Shown piece by piece: positions 53,691 to 62,363 of a DNA stretch of 64,000 nt. Position numbers and translations under genes: made by a program. Within the stretch, counting starts at the first letter, position 1. The number at the start of each line of letters is the position of its first letter. This DNA comes from Hymenobacter crusticola (GTDB lineage Bacteria > Bacteroidota > Bacteroidia > Cytophagales > Hymenobacteraceae), in the NCBI RefSeq assembly GCF_002154225.1, contig NZ_MTSE01000007.1:300612-364611 (forward strand). Reading direction: 5' to 3'. Under the pieces are notes generated by a model, which had not been told where the DNA came from, did no database searches, and was given only the letters and a program-made list of their open reading frames with translations.

Positions 53691-54101
53691 TTAGTCGGCC
53701 ATGAGTCCGGTGCCTGAGGTGCCACAATCAGGGGGGCAGCCTTTTCCGTAGTTTCCGACCATGATCTGGTCCGCATTGGCGGTGCCGTCGTTCGCGGTGG
53801 CGTACAGAATGTCGTTGCCATCGGGGTCGACGCCGACGAGGATTGTATGCTGCTTCTGGTTGCTATCGGTGCCGCGGTAAATGCGTAAGCCTACGCACGG
53901 CGAGCTAGCTGGCCGTGCTTGATTCAAAATAGATTCAACAAACTCTTTGCTGAAGTAAGTTGAATAAAGAGGATTTTGAGCTAGGTTGTTTTCGTCGAAC
54001 TCCGGGTGCTCGTTGCGGTAACGCTTCGCCCACGCTTTCGGCTCGGTAATAGTAGAAAAGAATTGGCCCGCGGCGGAGTCGAAAAGAGTATAATCAGACA
54101 T
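53691..54101 (-). CDS. Small soluble protein B of the paired cluster
   Basis: 136 residues without signal peptide. It is paralogous to the protein at 54883: shared features are WAKRYRNEHPE, FVESILNQ, CVGLRIYRGTDSNQKQHTILVGVD, DGNDIL and a C-terminal Gly/Pro part GNYGKGCPPDCG. The core looks like an alpha-beta domain whose GLRIY and LVGVD strands are central. No family is recognised. It is followed by membrane protein B, repeating the A pair order. Confidence 0.75.
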   Translation of the reverse strand: MSDYTLFDSAAGQFFSTITEPKAWAKRYRNEHPEFDENNLAQNPLYSTYFSKEFVESILNQARPASSPCVGLRIYRGTDSNQKQHTILVGVDPDGNDILYATANDGTANADQIMVGNYGKGCPPDCGTSGTGLMAD

Positions 54102-54184
54102 TACGAAAGAAGGCAGAAGTAAAAAAAAGACTGAAGAGATGCTAAAAAAAGCAAAATTCGCTTACGGATAAAGCAATTGTAGAA

Positions 54185-54862
54185 TTACCGCTGGCTTACT
54201 TCAGTCGCAGGTTCTCGCAAAAAAGCGAACGATAATAAAACGTTAAAAGCAATATTCAACAGAAATACGCTGTCGAAAGCTAGGGTAAGAATCGACAACG
54301 ATTCGTTGAAATTATTGATCAGCACAAACAGCATTCCCGTGCCCGCCGAATAAATTACTAGACCGACACTAGCTAAAAACAAAGGGTCTTGCTCTAGGCG
54401 AGATACGCGCAACTCGCGCAGCATTTGCTCAAAATAGAGCATTGCGAAGCCAATAAGCAGCAAACTCTGAACAGCACGCCCGTACGAATTATAACGCGTT
54501 AAGCCTTCTAGGTAAAACGCATCGAGCGCCGCAAAGCCTATAAACCCTAGCGTAAGCCAATACACCAATTGCCGGTGCCAAGGGCGGCGCAAGGCAAGGT
54601 AGTACATCCGGCCAAACAGCAGCGTTTTCAGCAGCGTGTAAAGGTGCTGAACCGGGTTGTTGAGGTGCAGAACGTGGCGCCCGATCTGTAAGGCCAGCGA
54701 GGTAAACAAGGAAAGGTACACGTACCCCGACAGCACCCGGACGGCCGGCGTGAAGAAGACACGGCGACGCCACGCAATTGCCAGGGGCACAAGCACGCTT
54801 AGCTGCGATACCCATTCCAGCACGTCAGAAGCCGTTAGGAGCCAAGCAGGAATTTGCAGCAT
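54185..54862 (-). CDS. Multi-span membrane protein A of the paired cluster
   Basis: 225 residues from the ATG at 54862 (a TTG just upstream is the alternative). About seven hydrophobic segments: an N-terminal one, LVPLAIAW, LSGYVYLSLFTSLALQI, then TLLFGRMYYLAL, LGFIGFAALDAFYLEGL, LLLIGFAMLYFEQML, LASVGLVIYSAGTGMLFVLINNF and LNIAFNVLLSFAFL. It resembles the membrane protein at 52769 in size and segment order. No known motif is seen. It starts 20 nt after soluble protein A. Confidence 0.75.
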   Translation of the reverse strand: MLQIPAWLLTASDVLEWVSQLSVLVPLAIAWRRRVFFTPAVRVLSGYVYLSLFTSLALQIGRHVLHLNNPVQHLYTLLKTLLFGRMYYLALRRPWHRQLVYWLTLGFIGFAALDAFYLEGLTRYNSYGRAVQSLLLIGFAMLYFEQMLRELRVSRLEQDPLFLASVGLVIYSAGTGMLFVLINNFNESLSILTLAFDSVFLLNIAFNVLLSFAFLREPATEVSQR

Positions 54863-54882
54863 CAAGAAGAGCTCAGCCGAGC

Positions 54883-55281
54883 TTAACTGTTCAGAATATT
54901 ATTGTCGCTGCTGTACGGTGGGCTGGGCTTGCCGTCGTTGCCTACTACGTAACTAGCCGTGAAAATAGGGTTGCGGGCACTCGCGGCAAACTCGTCAGCG
55001 GCCGGTACATCTTCCTGCCCGTCGGCGGCCGTAGGACCGTTGAGCATGTCGTTGCGGTTCTTATCGACGCCCACTAGCACCAAGTGACGGTTACTGTCCT
55101 CATCGAGCGCATAATACATGCGAATACCAATGCAGCCTTTCTGCTGAAGAATATTCTCCAGCATCTGGTGGCCAAAGAAATGGCCTTGAATCTCGCCAGG
55201 GTTAGCCTCGCGGTAATTGCGGGTCCATTGCCCGGCTAGCTTGTGGTCAATGGACTCTCCTTCGGTACCGGTGAATGACAT
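54883..55281 (-). CDS. Small soluble protein A of the paired cluster
   Basis: 132 residues without signal peptide; first gene of the cluster. The core CIGIRMYYALDEDSNRHLVLVGVD, KNRNDM, preceded by WTRNYREANPG and HQMLENILQQ, aligns with protein B at 53691. The C-terminal part is Asn/Ser/Pro-rich (GNDGKPSPPYSSDNN). I have not placed it in a named family. It begins about 50 nt after a consensus promoter, which suggests it sets the level of the whole operon. Confidence 0.75.
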   Translation of the reverse strand: MSFTGTEGESIDHKLAGQWTRNYREANPGEIQGHFFGHQMLENILQQKGCIGIRMYYALDEDSNRHLVLVGVDKNRNDMLNGPTAADGQEDVPAADEFAASARNPIFTASYVVGNDGKPSPPYSSDNNILNS

Positions 55282-55333
55282 GGGGTTGAGCAGGTTAGGT
55301 GAGAAAAATAAAGTATATCGTCTCTAAGATGCC

Positions 55334-55364
55334 CAAATATAGGAGGTTATCTATCGGAGGTCAA
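55334..55364 (-). promoter_or_regulatory. Promoter of the six-gene cluster: TTG - 20 nt - TATATTTG
   Basis: On the minus strand TTG (55362-55364) and TATATTTG (55334-55341) are 20 nt apart, a full match to the Bacteroidota consensus. A leader of about 45 nt precedes the first ATG at 55281. Confidence 0.65.
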
Positions 55365-55401
55365 TGCAGGAGTATGCACACGACCTAGGCCAAGGCAGAC
55401 G

Positions 55402-55635
55402 CTAGCGGTCAGCGGGATCATTCGGCTCCGCGTCGTCCTCCTCGTCAAGCGTGTCAAACACCTGGTCGATGGCTGCTTCGGCGTTACGCAGCTTCTGTTT
55501 GCACAGGCGAATTAACTCGGCCGAGCGCTGCACCCGAGCCGTGAGGTCGTCGACGTCTACCGTATCGTTTTCAAGGGCACGCAGAATGGTCTCCAGTTCT
55601 TCGATGGTCTGGCGGTAAGTTTGATCGTTGGTCAT
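55402..55635 (-). CDS. xseB: Exodeoxyribonuclease VII small subunit
   Basis: 77 residues, two helices as in XseB: TYRQTIEELETILRALENDTVDVDDLTARVQRSAELIRLCKQKLRNAEAAIDQV in positions 6-59, then an acidic tail. It assembles on the large subunit to form the exonuclease that degrades single-stranded DNA to oligonucleotides. The ATG lies in a 4-nt overlap (ATGA) with the xseA stop, so the genes are coupled. Confidence 0.92.
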   Translation of the reverse strand: MTNDQTYRQTIEELETILRALENDTVDVDDLTARVQRSAELIRLCKQKLRNAEAAIDQVFDTLDEEDDAEPNDPADR

Positions 55636-57176
55636 GATTGAGAAAATAGATCGGGCGCAGCCGGACGGCCGTCCGTCGACGACAAACGGGCGATGATGCG
55701 CGCTAGCACTACCGAGTCATTGGTCAGCTGAAAGCGCACATGCGTGCCCGCGCGGAGCCGATCGGGGGTAAGCGGTTGGTTGTTATTATCCAGCAATTGA
55801 AAGCTAGTGTCCGGCGCGGCAACCTCTTGGGTAGGCACGCGATACGCCGTAGCACTGGCTAAGCGCAGTTCTGCCAAGTGCACCTGGCGTGTAGTAGCGA
55901 GCTGCAACTCGTAGCGGTAGCGGAGCAGCTGCTCGCGGCGCCGCCGGTGCAGGTGCCGGAACCGCCGCGCCAACAGCTTGCCTAACGTGCGCAGCTGCCC
56001 TTGTTGCTGCCGGAGCGCTTGTCGTGCGGCCCGGTGCAGGGCGCGGCGCTGAGCGGCTAGGTGCTGTTGCTGTCGGCGCAGGTGGATATGGGGCACTTCC
56101 CGCGCTTGGCGGAGCTGCTGCTGCAACGCGGTGCGGTGCAAACCTAGCTTCCCCTGAGCCGTTTCGCGGGTACGTAGCGTAAGGCGGCGAAGTTGAACAG
56201 CCGCATCTTGAAGTTGTTCGGCGGCTAGCTCCCGAATGCGAAGGGCATAGCCTTCAAACGCCGCATCGAGGCGCGCAAGCCGGTCGGTAAGGAAAGCGGC
56301 GACGGCCGTTGGGGTTTTCAGCGAAAGGTGCGCCGTTAAATCCGTCACGGCTTCGTCGCGCTCGTGGCCGATGCCCGTAAGGACAGGTATCGGAAAAGAA
56401 CCAACGGCGGCAGCTAGGCCGTAATCATCGAAAGCAAGCAGATCCGTTTTGGCGCCGCCACCGCGAATGATCACAACTACATCGAAGGTGCGGCGCTGCG
56501 GCCGAATCATATCCAAGGCCGCTCTAATACTGGCGGGCGCCTCATCGCCCTGCATCGAGGCCGGGAAAAGGGCCACGCTGAAGTCGTAAGCAGACTCGCT
56601 GAGCTGCTGCATAAAATCCTGAAAGCCTGCCGCGGTCGGCGACGAAATTACGGCAAGGCGCTGCGGCCCAATAGCCAGCGGGAGGCGCCTTTGGCGTTCG
56701 AGCAAGTCTTTGGCTTCGAGCTTCCGGATGGTTTCGAGCCGCTGCCGAGCTAGGTCGCCCACGGTGTAGGTCGGGTCGATGGCCACGACGTCGAGGCTCA
56801 GGCCATACTGCTCGTGAAACTTCACTTGCACGCGCAGCATCACTTTTATGCCAATGCGCAGCTCTTGGCCAGTTTGCTCCAAAAACGCGGGGGCGAGCTG
56901 CTGGTAGCGTTGGCTCCAAATGGTGGCCCGCGCCTGCGCCTTAAGTTGTGCGCCACGGCCCGTGGTGTGCTGATCGGTGAGGACCAGGTAGCAGTGGGCA
57001 CCATCGAAGCGGGGGAGGGTAAGGTCGGCAATTTCGGCTACCACCCAGTACGACTCGGCAAAGCGGTCGGTGAGGGTTTGACGCACGCGGGCCATTAGCT
57101 CCGCCAAAGGCAAGGCTACAGGCGGCAACGAAGCAGGCAAACCAATTTCGGGGCGACGGTTGAACAGCGGCGGCAT
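55632..57176 (-). CDS. xseA: Exodeoxyribonuclease VII large subunit
   Basis: 514 residues. It has an N-terminal OB domain (WVVAEIADL, then the strand containing CYLVLTD) and the catalytic domain with AVISSPTAAGFQDFMQQL near 180-197, VIIRGGGAKTDL near 238-249 and VLTGIGHERDEAVTDL near 266-281. A long Gln/Arg/Leu-rich coiled coil from about 300 to 430 follows, longer and more basic than in E. coli, where the small subunits bind. It is the first gene of the xseA-xseB pair. Confidence 0.93.
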   Translation of the reverse strand: MPPLFNRRPEIGLPASLPPVALPLAELMARVRQTLTDRFAESYWVVAEIADLTLPRFDGAHCYLVLTDQHTTGRGAQLKAQARATIWSQRYQQLAPAFLEQTGQELRIGIKVMLRVQVKFHEQYGLSLDVVAIDPTYTVGDLARQRLETIRKLEAKDLLERQRRLPLAIGPQRLAVISSPTAAGFQDFMQQLSESAYDFSVALFPASMQGDEAPASIRAALDMIRPQRRTFDVVVIIRGGGAKTDLLAFDDYGLAAAVGSFPIPVLTGIGHERDEAVTDLTAHLSLKTPTAVAAFLTDRLARLDAAFEGYALRIRELAAEQLQDAAVQLRRLTLRTRETAQGKLGLHRTALQQQLRQAREVPHIHLRRQQQHLAAQRRALHRAARQALRQQQGQLRTLGKLLARRFRHLHRRRREQLLRYRYELQLATTRQVHLAELRLASATAYRVPTQEVAAPDTSFQLLDNNNQPLTPDRLRAGTHVRFQLTNDSVVLARIIARLSSTDGRPAAPDLFSQS

Positions 57177-57309
57177 AAGGGGGCAAGGTACGGAATTCGG
57201 ACGGCGAAAAGTGCGAAACGGCGTGCAACGGCAAACCTAGGTACGGGTCTTTAGCCTCCACTCAGATAACCAACAAAGGGCCTTTTTGGCAAGTGAAATT
57301 CACTTAAAT

Positions 57310-57329
57310 TTGAGATTCTAGTTTCTCAA
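57310..57329. promoter_or_regulatory. Operator-like inverted repeat upstream of the first M13 peptidase
   Basis: TTGAGA (57310-57315) and TCTCAA (57324-57329) are exact complements around 8 nt, and AAGTGAA-A-TTCACTT (57291-57305) lies just upstream. Both are in the gap between xseA and the peptidase gene and look like binding sites; the protein is unknown. Confidence 0.3.
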
Positions 57330-57366
57330 CCTCATCTAAAAACGCGCATTCTCAATCCAGTCCCAC

Positions 57367-59463
57367 ATGACCCAACGGAGTAACGTAACGATTACGGCAC
57401 TAACGGCCGCCGTACTAAGCTTGGCGGCCGGCACGGCAATGGCACAAAAAACTGCCTCCAAACCGGCTGCCAAAACCACTGCCACCGCCGGCAAGAACTC
57501 GACGGGCCAAACGGGTGTCGGTATCAACCTAGCGAACATCGACAAGTCGGTGGCGCCGTGCGACGATTTTTTCCAATTTGCTAACGGCAACTGGATCAAA
57601 AATAACCCCATCCCCGCGTCCGAAACGAGTTGGGGCTCTTTTAACGAGCTACGAAACCGCAACCGCGTTGTGGCCCGGCGCATTCTGGAAAAGGCCGCCG
57701 CTGACCGTAGTGCTAAGCCCGGCTCCAACCTGCAAAAGGTGGGCGACTTCTATGCAGCTGCCATGGACAGTGTGGCTGTGGAGAAAGCCGGTTTGAAGTA
57801 TTTGCAGCCCCATCTGGCCCAAATAAACGCTATCCAGGATGTGGCCGGTGTGCAGCGCTACCTCGCCGACCCCAAAAATATTGGGAAGGGCTGGTACGGC
57901 CTAGGCGTGGGCCAGGACAGCAAGAACAGCAGCGTGTACGCAGTGCAGATGAGCCAGGGAGGCCTCACATTGCCCGACCGTGACTATTACCTGAAGGAGG
58001 ATGCGCGTTCCAAAACGATCCGGGCTGCCTACCGCACTTATCAGGTCAATGTGTTTAAGCTGCTAGGCGATGACCAGGCCACGGCTGAGAAAAATGCCGA
58101 TGCCGTGACGCGCCTCGAAACCCGTATGGCGAAAGCCAGCCGCGACCGAGTAGCCTTGCGCGACCGGGAAAGCAACTACAATAAGATGACCGTGGAGCAG
58201 GTAGCGGCTAATTACCCGAACCTGAACATTCCCCTGCGTCTGAAGGAAAGTGGCCTGAGCGGTGCCAAGGAAATCATTGTGGGCCAGCCCGATTACCTGA
58301 AAGAAGCCAGTGCCATGCTGAAGGAGGAACCCATTGCCGACCAGAAGCAGTACCTACGTTGGCACTTGGTGGAATCCGTTTCGTCGGCGTTGCCAAAAGC
58401 TTATGTAGACGAAGCCTTCAATTTTAGTAAGGTGCTGAGCGGCGCCAAGCAGCCGTTGCCCCGGTGGCGCCAGGCCTTCGCGGCAACAGATGGTTCGTTA
58501 GGCGAGGCCTTTGGCCAACTTTACGTCGACGAAGACTTTAGCCCGGCGGCCAAAGCCCGTGCCAAGCAGTTGGTTGAGAACTTGCGCGTAGCCTACGCCG
58601 AACGCATTCAGGCTACTGAGTGGATGAGCGCCGCCACCAAGGCCGAAGCGCTGAAGAAGCTTAATGCTTTTGTGGTCAAGATTGGCTACCCCGACAAGTG
58701 GAAGGACTACTCGGCTCTGAAAGTTTCCCGCGAAAGCTACCTTAATAACTTGTTTGCCGCCGCCGAGTGGCGCACCCAAGATAATCTAAGCAAGTTTGGT
58801 AAGCCCGTCGACCGCTCCGTGTGGGGCATGACGCCGCCCACTGTGAATGCTTACTACAGCCCATCATTGAACGAAATCGTTTTCCCGGCCGGCATTCTGC
58901 AGCCCCCGTTCTATGATCCCAAAGCCGATGATGCGGTGAACTACGGCGGCATTGGTGCTGTCATTGGTCACGAAATGACCCACGGCTTCGATGATCAGGG
59001 CCGCAAGGTAGATGCGCAAGGCAACCTGCGCGACTGGTGGACGAAGGAAGACGGCGAGAAATTTATGACCAAAGCCGATGTGGTGGGCAAGCAATTCGAT
59101 GCTTTCTCTCCCCTGGATTCGGCCCACGTAAACGGTAAGCTGACCATGGGCGAAAACCTAGCTGACCTTGGTGGCCTCACTATCGCCTACGCCGCGTTCA
59201 TGAAGACGCCCCAAGCCAAAGCTGGTAAGTCGATTGATGGGTTTACGCCCGAGCAGCGCTTCTTCTTGAATTTTGCTCAAATCTGGCGCGTCAATCAGCG
59301 CCCGGAGGCCATGCGCCAACAAATGCAGACCGACCCGCACTCACCTGGCCAGTACCGCACCATCGGTCCGCTGCAGAACATGCCTGAGTTCCACAAGGCT
59401 TTCGGCTGCAAGGAGGGCGACAAAATGGTGCGCTCCGGCGACATGCGCGCCAAAATTTGGTAG
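57367..59463 (+). CDS. M13-family metallopeptidase (neprilysin-like), copy 1
   Basis: 698 residues. A signal peptide (MTQRSNVTITALTAAVLSLAAGTAMA) precedes an Ala/Lys/Thr linker and the M13 fold: IDKSVAPCDDFFQFANGNW near 58-76, NAYYSPSLNEIVFPAGILQPPF near 494-515, the zinc motif HEMTH at 535-539 and the third ligand E596 in GENLADLGG. It cleaves short peptides in the periplasm or outside. A tandem homologue follows after a terminator. Both are complete. Confidence 0.95.
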   Translation: MTQRSNVTITALTAAVLSLAAGTAMAQKTASKPAAKTTATAGKNSTGQTGVGINLANIDKSVAPCDDFFQFANGNWIKNNPIPASETSWGSFNELRNRNRVVARRILEKAAADRSAKPGSNLQKVGDFYAAAMDSVAVEKAGLKYLQPHLAQINAIQDVAGVQRYLADPKNIGKGWYGLGVGQDSKNSSVYAVQMSQGGLTLPDRDYYLKEDARSKTIRAAYRTYQVNVFKLLGDDQATAEKNADAVTRLETRMAKASRDRVALRDRESNYNKMTVEQVAANYPNLNIPLRLKESGLSGAKEIIVGQPDYLKEASAMLKEEPIADQKQYLRWHLVESVSSALPKAYVDEAFNFSKVLSGAKQPLPRWRQAFAATDGSLGEAFGQLYVDEDFSPAAKARAKQLVENLRVAYAERIQATEWMSAATKAEALKKLNAFVVKIGYPDKWKDYSALKVSRESYLNNLFAAAEWRTQDNLSKFGKPVDRSVWGMTPPTVNAYYSPSLNEIVFPAGILQPPFYDPKADDAVNYGGIGAVIGHEMTHGFDDQGRKVDAQGNLRDWWTKEDGEKFMTKADVVGKQFDAFSPLDSAHVNGKLTMGENLADLGGLTIAYAAFMKTPQAKAGKSIDGFTPEQRFFLNFAQIWRVNQRPEAMRQQMQTDPHSPGQYRTIGPLQNMPEFHKAFGCKEGDKMVRSGDMRAKIW

Positions 59464-59487
59464 CCGGAAAGCCTAGCTTTTAGCGTC

Positions 59488-59523
59488 AAAAGAGCGGCTC
59501 AGCTTCCTGGGCCGCTCTTTTTG
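59488..59523 (+). terminator. Terminator between the two M13 genes
   Basis: AAAAGAGCGGCTCAG pairs with CTGGGCCGCTCTTTT with one mismatch and a T run. It sits 25 nt past the first stop, so the two peptidases are expected to be separate transcripts. Confidence 0.85.
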
Positions 59524-59567
59524 TGTTATCTTCTCCCCATATTATCCGTTTTCCTTTCTTTTCATCT

Positions 59568-61682
59568 GTGAAAAACCGAAATCACCTGACTCTCGCTGCC
59601 GTTGCGGCAGGGTTGGCGCTGGCTAGTTGCGCCGGCAACTCTTCCAACGCGCCGGCCGCTGCTACTGCCACTGCGCCAGCCGCTACTACAAACCCCACCG
59701 CTAGCACCACCGCCACCGCTGACGTAAAAGGCGTGGGACTGGCCATCGAGAACATCGACAAGTCGGTGTCGCCGTGCGACAACTTCTTTCAGTATGCTTC
59801 TGGCAATTGGCTGAAAAACAATCCCATTCCGGCTTCTGAGTCGCGCTGGGGCAGCTTCAATGAGCTAGGTAACAAGAACGCGCTAGTGCAGCGCCAGATT
59901 CTGGACGAGGCTGCCGCTAACCGCAACGCTCCTAAGGGCAGCAACGCCCAGAAGGTAGGCGACTTCTACGCCTCCGCCATGGACTCCGCGGCTATCGAGC
60001 AAGCGGGCCTAACGTATTTGAAACCCGAATTGGACCGCATCGCCGCCATCAAGGATTTGAAAGGCTTGCAACAGGTTATTGGCCGCCACCACCGCATGGG
60101 CGTTGGTAGCCTGTTCAATACGGGAGTTGGCCAAGACGAGAAGATCAGCACGCAATACGCGGTGCAGATTTATCAGGGCGGCCTCGGGATGCCTGACCGC
60201 GACTACTACCTGAAGGATGATGCGCGCTCGAAGGCTGTGCGCGCAGCCTACGTGACGTACATGGTCAACACCTTTAAGCTGATGGGGGAGAGTGAAGCGG
60301 CCGCGACCAAAGACGCCTCGACCATCATGCGCATCGAAACGCGGTTAGCGAAGGCTTCTAAGAGCCGCGTCGATCTGCGCGACCCGTACGCCAACTACAA
60401 TAAGATGACCATGGCGCAGCTGCAAAAGCAGTATCCGAACCTAGGTCTTCAAACGATGCTGGCTGAAGAAAAGCTAGGTGATGCCAAAGAAGTTATCGTA
60501 GGGCAGCCGGCTTTCTTGCAGGATGCGAACAACGTGCTGAAGTGGGATCCGCTCAACGATTGGAAAACCTACCTGCGGTGGCGCATGGTGAGTTCGGTAG
60601 CTAGTGCACTGCCCAAAGCCTACGTGGATGAAACCTTCCGCTACAACCAAGCTCTATCGGGTGCTAAGCAGCAGCAGCCCCGGTGGAAGCGCATGATCCG
60701 CTCAACAGATGGCGCGCTGGGAGAAGCTTTTGGACAAGTGTACGTGGATAAAGCCTTCCCGCCCGAAGCCAAACAGAAAGCGTTGACGCTAGTCAACAAC
60801 CTAAAGGCAGCTTTTGCCGAGCACATTGAGCAGAACACGTGGATGAGTGCCGCCACCAAGGCCGAGGCGCTGAAGAAGCTCAACGCTTTTGTGGTCAAGA
60901 TCGGCTACCCCGATAAGTGGAAAGACTACTCAACGCTGACCATTTCGCGCGATTCGTACCTGAAGAACGTATTAGCCGCACGCATTTGGGCTTCTGATGA
61001 TAATGCCAGCAAGCTAGGTAAGCCCATTGACCGCAACGAATGGGGCATGACCCCGCCCACGGTGAATGCCTATTATAACCCGCCGATGAACGAGATTGTG
61101 TTCCCGGCCGGCATTCTACAACCGCCGTTCTATGATCCGAACGCGGACGACGCTGTGAACTATGGTGGCATCGGTGCCGTAATCGGCCACGAAATGACCC
61201 ACGGCTTCGACGACCAGGGCCGGCAGTATGACTCCAACGGCAACCTGCGCGACTGGTGGACCAAGGAGGATGCGGATAAGTTCAACCAGCGGGCGGCCAT
61301 CGTGGGCAGCCAGTTCGACGCATTTACCCCGCTGGACTCGGTGCACGTGAACGGCAAGCTGACCATGGGTGAGAACCTCGCCGACCTAGGGGGCTTGAAC
61401 ATCGCCTACACGGCCATGCAAAAAGCTATGGCCAGTAAGCCCAAGACCAAGATTGATGGCTACACGCCCGAGCAGCGCTTCTTCCTAGCGTGGGCTCAGA
61501 TTTGGCATGCGCACGCCCGGCCTGAGTACGTGCGTCAGCAGGTACTAACGGACCCGCACTCACCCGAGGAATTCCGCACCGTTGGACCGCTGCAAAATAT
61601 GCCGCAGTTCTACGAAGCATTCGGCTGCAAGGAAGACGCCAAGATGGTGCGTGCCACTGAGAAGCGGGCGAAAATCTGGTAG
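59568..61682 (+). CDS. M13-family metallopeptidase (neprilysin-like), copy 2, lipoprotein
   Basis: 704 residues from the GTG at 59568; an ATG at 59523 adds 15 residues that do not look like a signal. The signal ends in the lipobox LASC, so this copy is membrane-anchored by lipid, unlike copy 1. A Thr/Ala-rich linker leads to the M13 domain with HEMTH at 541-545, E602 in GENLADLGG and a closely similar sequence throughout. It arose by tandem duplication and likely acts in the periplasm or at the outer membrane. Confidence 0.92.
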   Translation: MKNRNHLTLAAVAAGLALASCAGNSSNAPAAATATAPAATTNPTASTTATADVKGVGLAIENIDKSVSPCDNFFQYASGNWLKNNPIPASESRWGSFNELGNKNALVQRQILDEAAANRNAPKGSNAQKVGDFYASAMDSAAIEQAGLTYLKPELDRIAAIKDLKGLQQVIGRHHRMGVGSLFNTGVGQDEKISTQYAVQIYQGGLGMPDRDYYLKDDARSKAVRAAYVTYMVNTFKLMGESEAAATKDASTIMRIETRLAKASKSRVDLRDPYANYNKMTMAQLQKQYPNLGLQTMLAEEKLGDAKEVIVGQPAFLQDANNVLKWDPLNDWKTYLRWRMVSSVASALPKAYVDETFRYNQALSGAKQQQPRWKRMIRSTDGALGEAFGQVYVDKAFPPEAKQKALTLVNNLKAAFAEHIEQNTWMSAATKAEALKKLNAFVVKIGYPDKWKDYSTLTISRDSYLKNVLAARIWASDDNASKLGKPIDRNEWGMTPPTVNAYYNPPMNEIVFPAGILQPPFYDPNADDAVNYGGIGAVIGHEMTHGFDDQGRQYDSNGNLRDWWTKEDADKFNQRAAIVGSQFDAFTPLDSVHVNGKLTMGENLADLGGLNIAYTAMQKAMASKPKTKIDGYTPEQRFFLAWAQIWHAHARPEYVRQQVLTDPHSPEEFRTVGPLQNMPQFYEAFGCKEDAKMVRATEKRAKIW

Positions 61683-61708
61683 ACCGGAACCTAGCTTTTG
61701 AACGACAG

Positions 61709-61742
61709 AAAAGGCGGACTGCAACGGCAGGCCGCCTTTTTT
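61709..61742 (+). terminator. Terminator after M13 copy 2
   Basis: AAAAGGCGG pairs with CCGCCTTTT (61732-61740) with an inner stem and a T6 run, 26 nt past the stop. Confidence 0.85.
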
Positions 61743-61916
61743 AGTGCTCTAGGTGTCGGGCCAGGTACCGAGGAACAGACCCACCTAATGAACCTAGCTT
61801 GCAAGGCGCGAGGTGGCCGAGAACTGAAAATGTTTTCGAAATGAAGTACTCTTCAGTTGAATACGTATAAGGCTGGATAAACCGTCGTGCATTGTCGCTC
61901 TCTTTTTGCCTTAACT

Positions 61917-62306
61917 ATGAAGCGTTATTTGTCTAAAAACCTAGGTGGGTATTTTGGGTTGTTATTGATAATCGGGCTGTTAGCCTCCTGTCAGCAGCAT
62001 ACCACCGATCCGCAGCAGTACCTCGGCGACCCGAAAGTGGGCGATGTCTACGTCATCCAGTTTCACCCAACCGGCGACACGGCCCGGCGCTACTATTTCT
62101 ATAAGCTCTACCGCGTAACCAACGACAGCGCATTGTTTCACCCGGCCCGAAAAGAGGAGACTCGGCCCGGCGCCGATGTAAGCGGCGCCGATTTTTTCGC
62201 TGCCACGCAGACCCTAGGGTATACCCGCCAGGAACTGCCCAGCTTGCTGAAAGAAGAGCCCGGCGATGCGCTCAAAACGAAGCTAGTTGGTATCCGCCGG
62301 GAATAA
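61917..62306 (+). CDS. Small lipoprotein upstream of trehalase
   Basis: 129 residues from the ATG at 61917, with a lipoprotein signal (hydrophobic 12-23, lipobox LLASC). The mature part is a short beta-rich protein (VGDVYVIQFHPTGDTARRYYFYKLYRVTNDSALFHP) ending in a basic tail. I do not recognise a family. It ends 57 nt before the trehalase start on the same strand, so the two may share a transcript. Confidence 0.6.
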   Translation: MKRYLSKNLGGYFGLLLIIGLLASCQQHTTDPQQYLGDPKVGDVYVIQFHPTGDTARRYYFYKLYRVTNDSALFHPARKEETRPGADVSGADFFAATQTLGYTRQELPSLLKEEPGDALKTKLVGIRRE

Positions 62307-62363
62307 TAACCGGCTGCGCACCTTCTATTGCCACACCTACTTCTCATCCCGAAACCCATCCCT

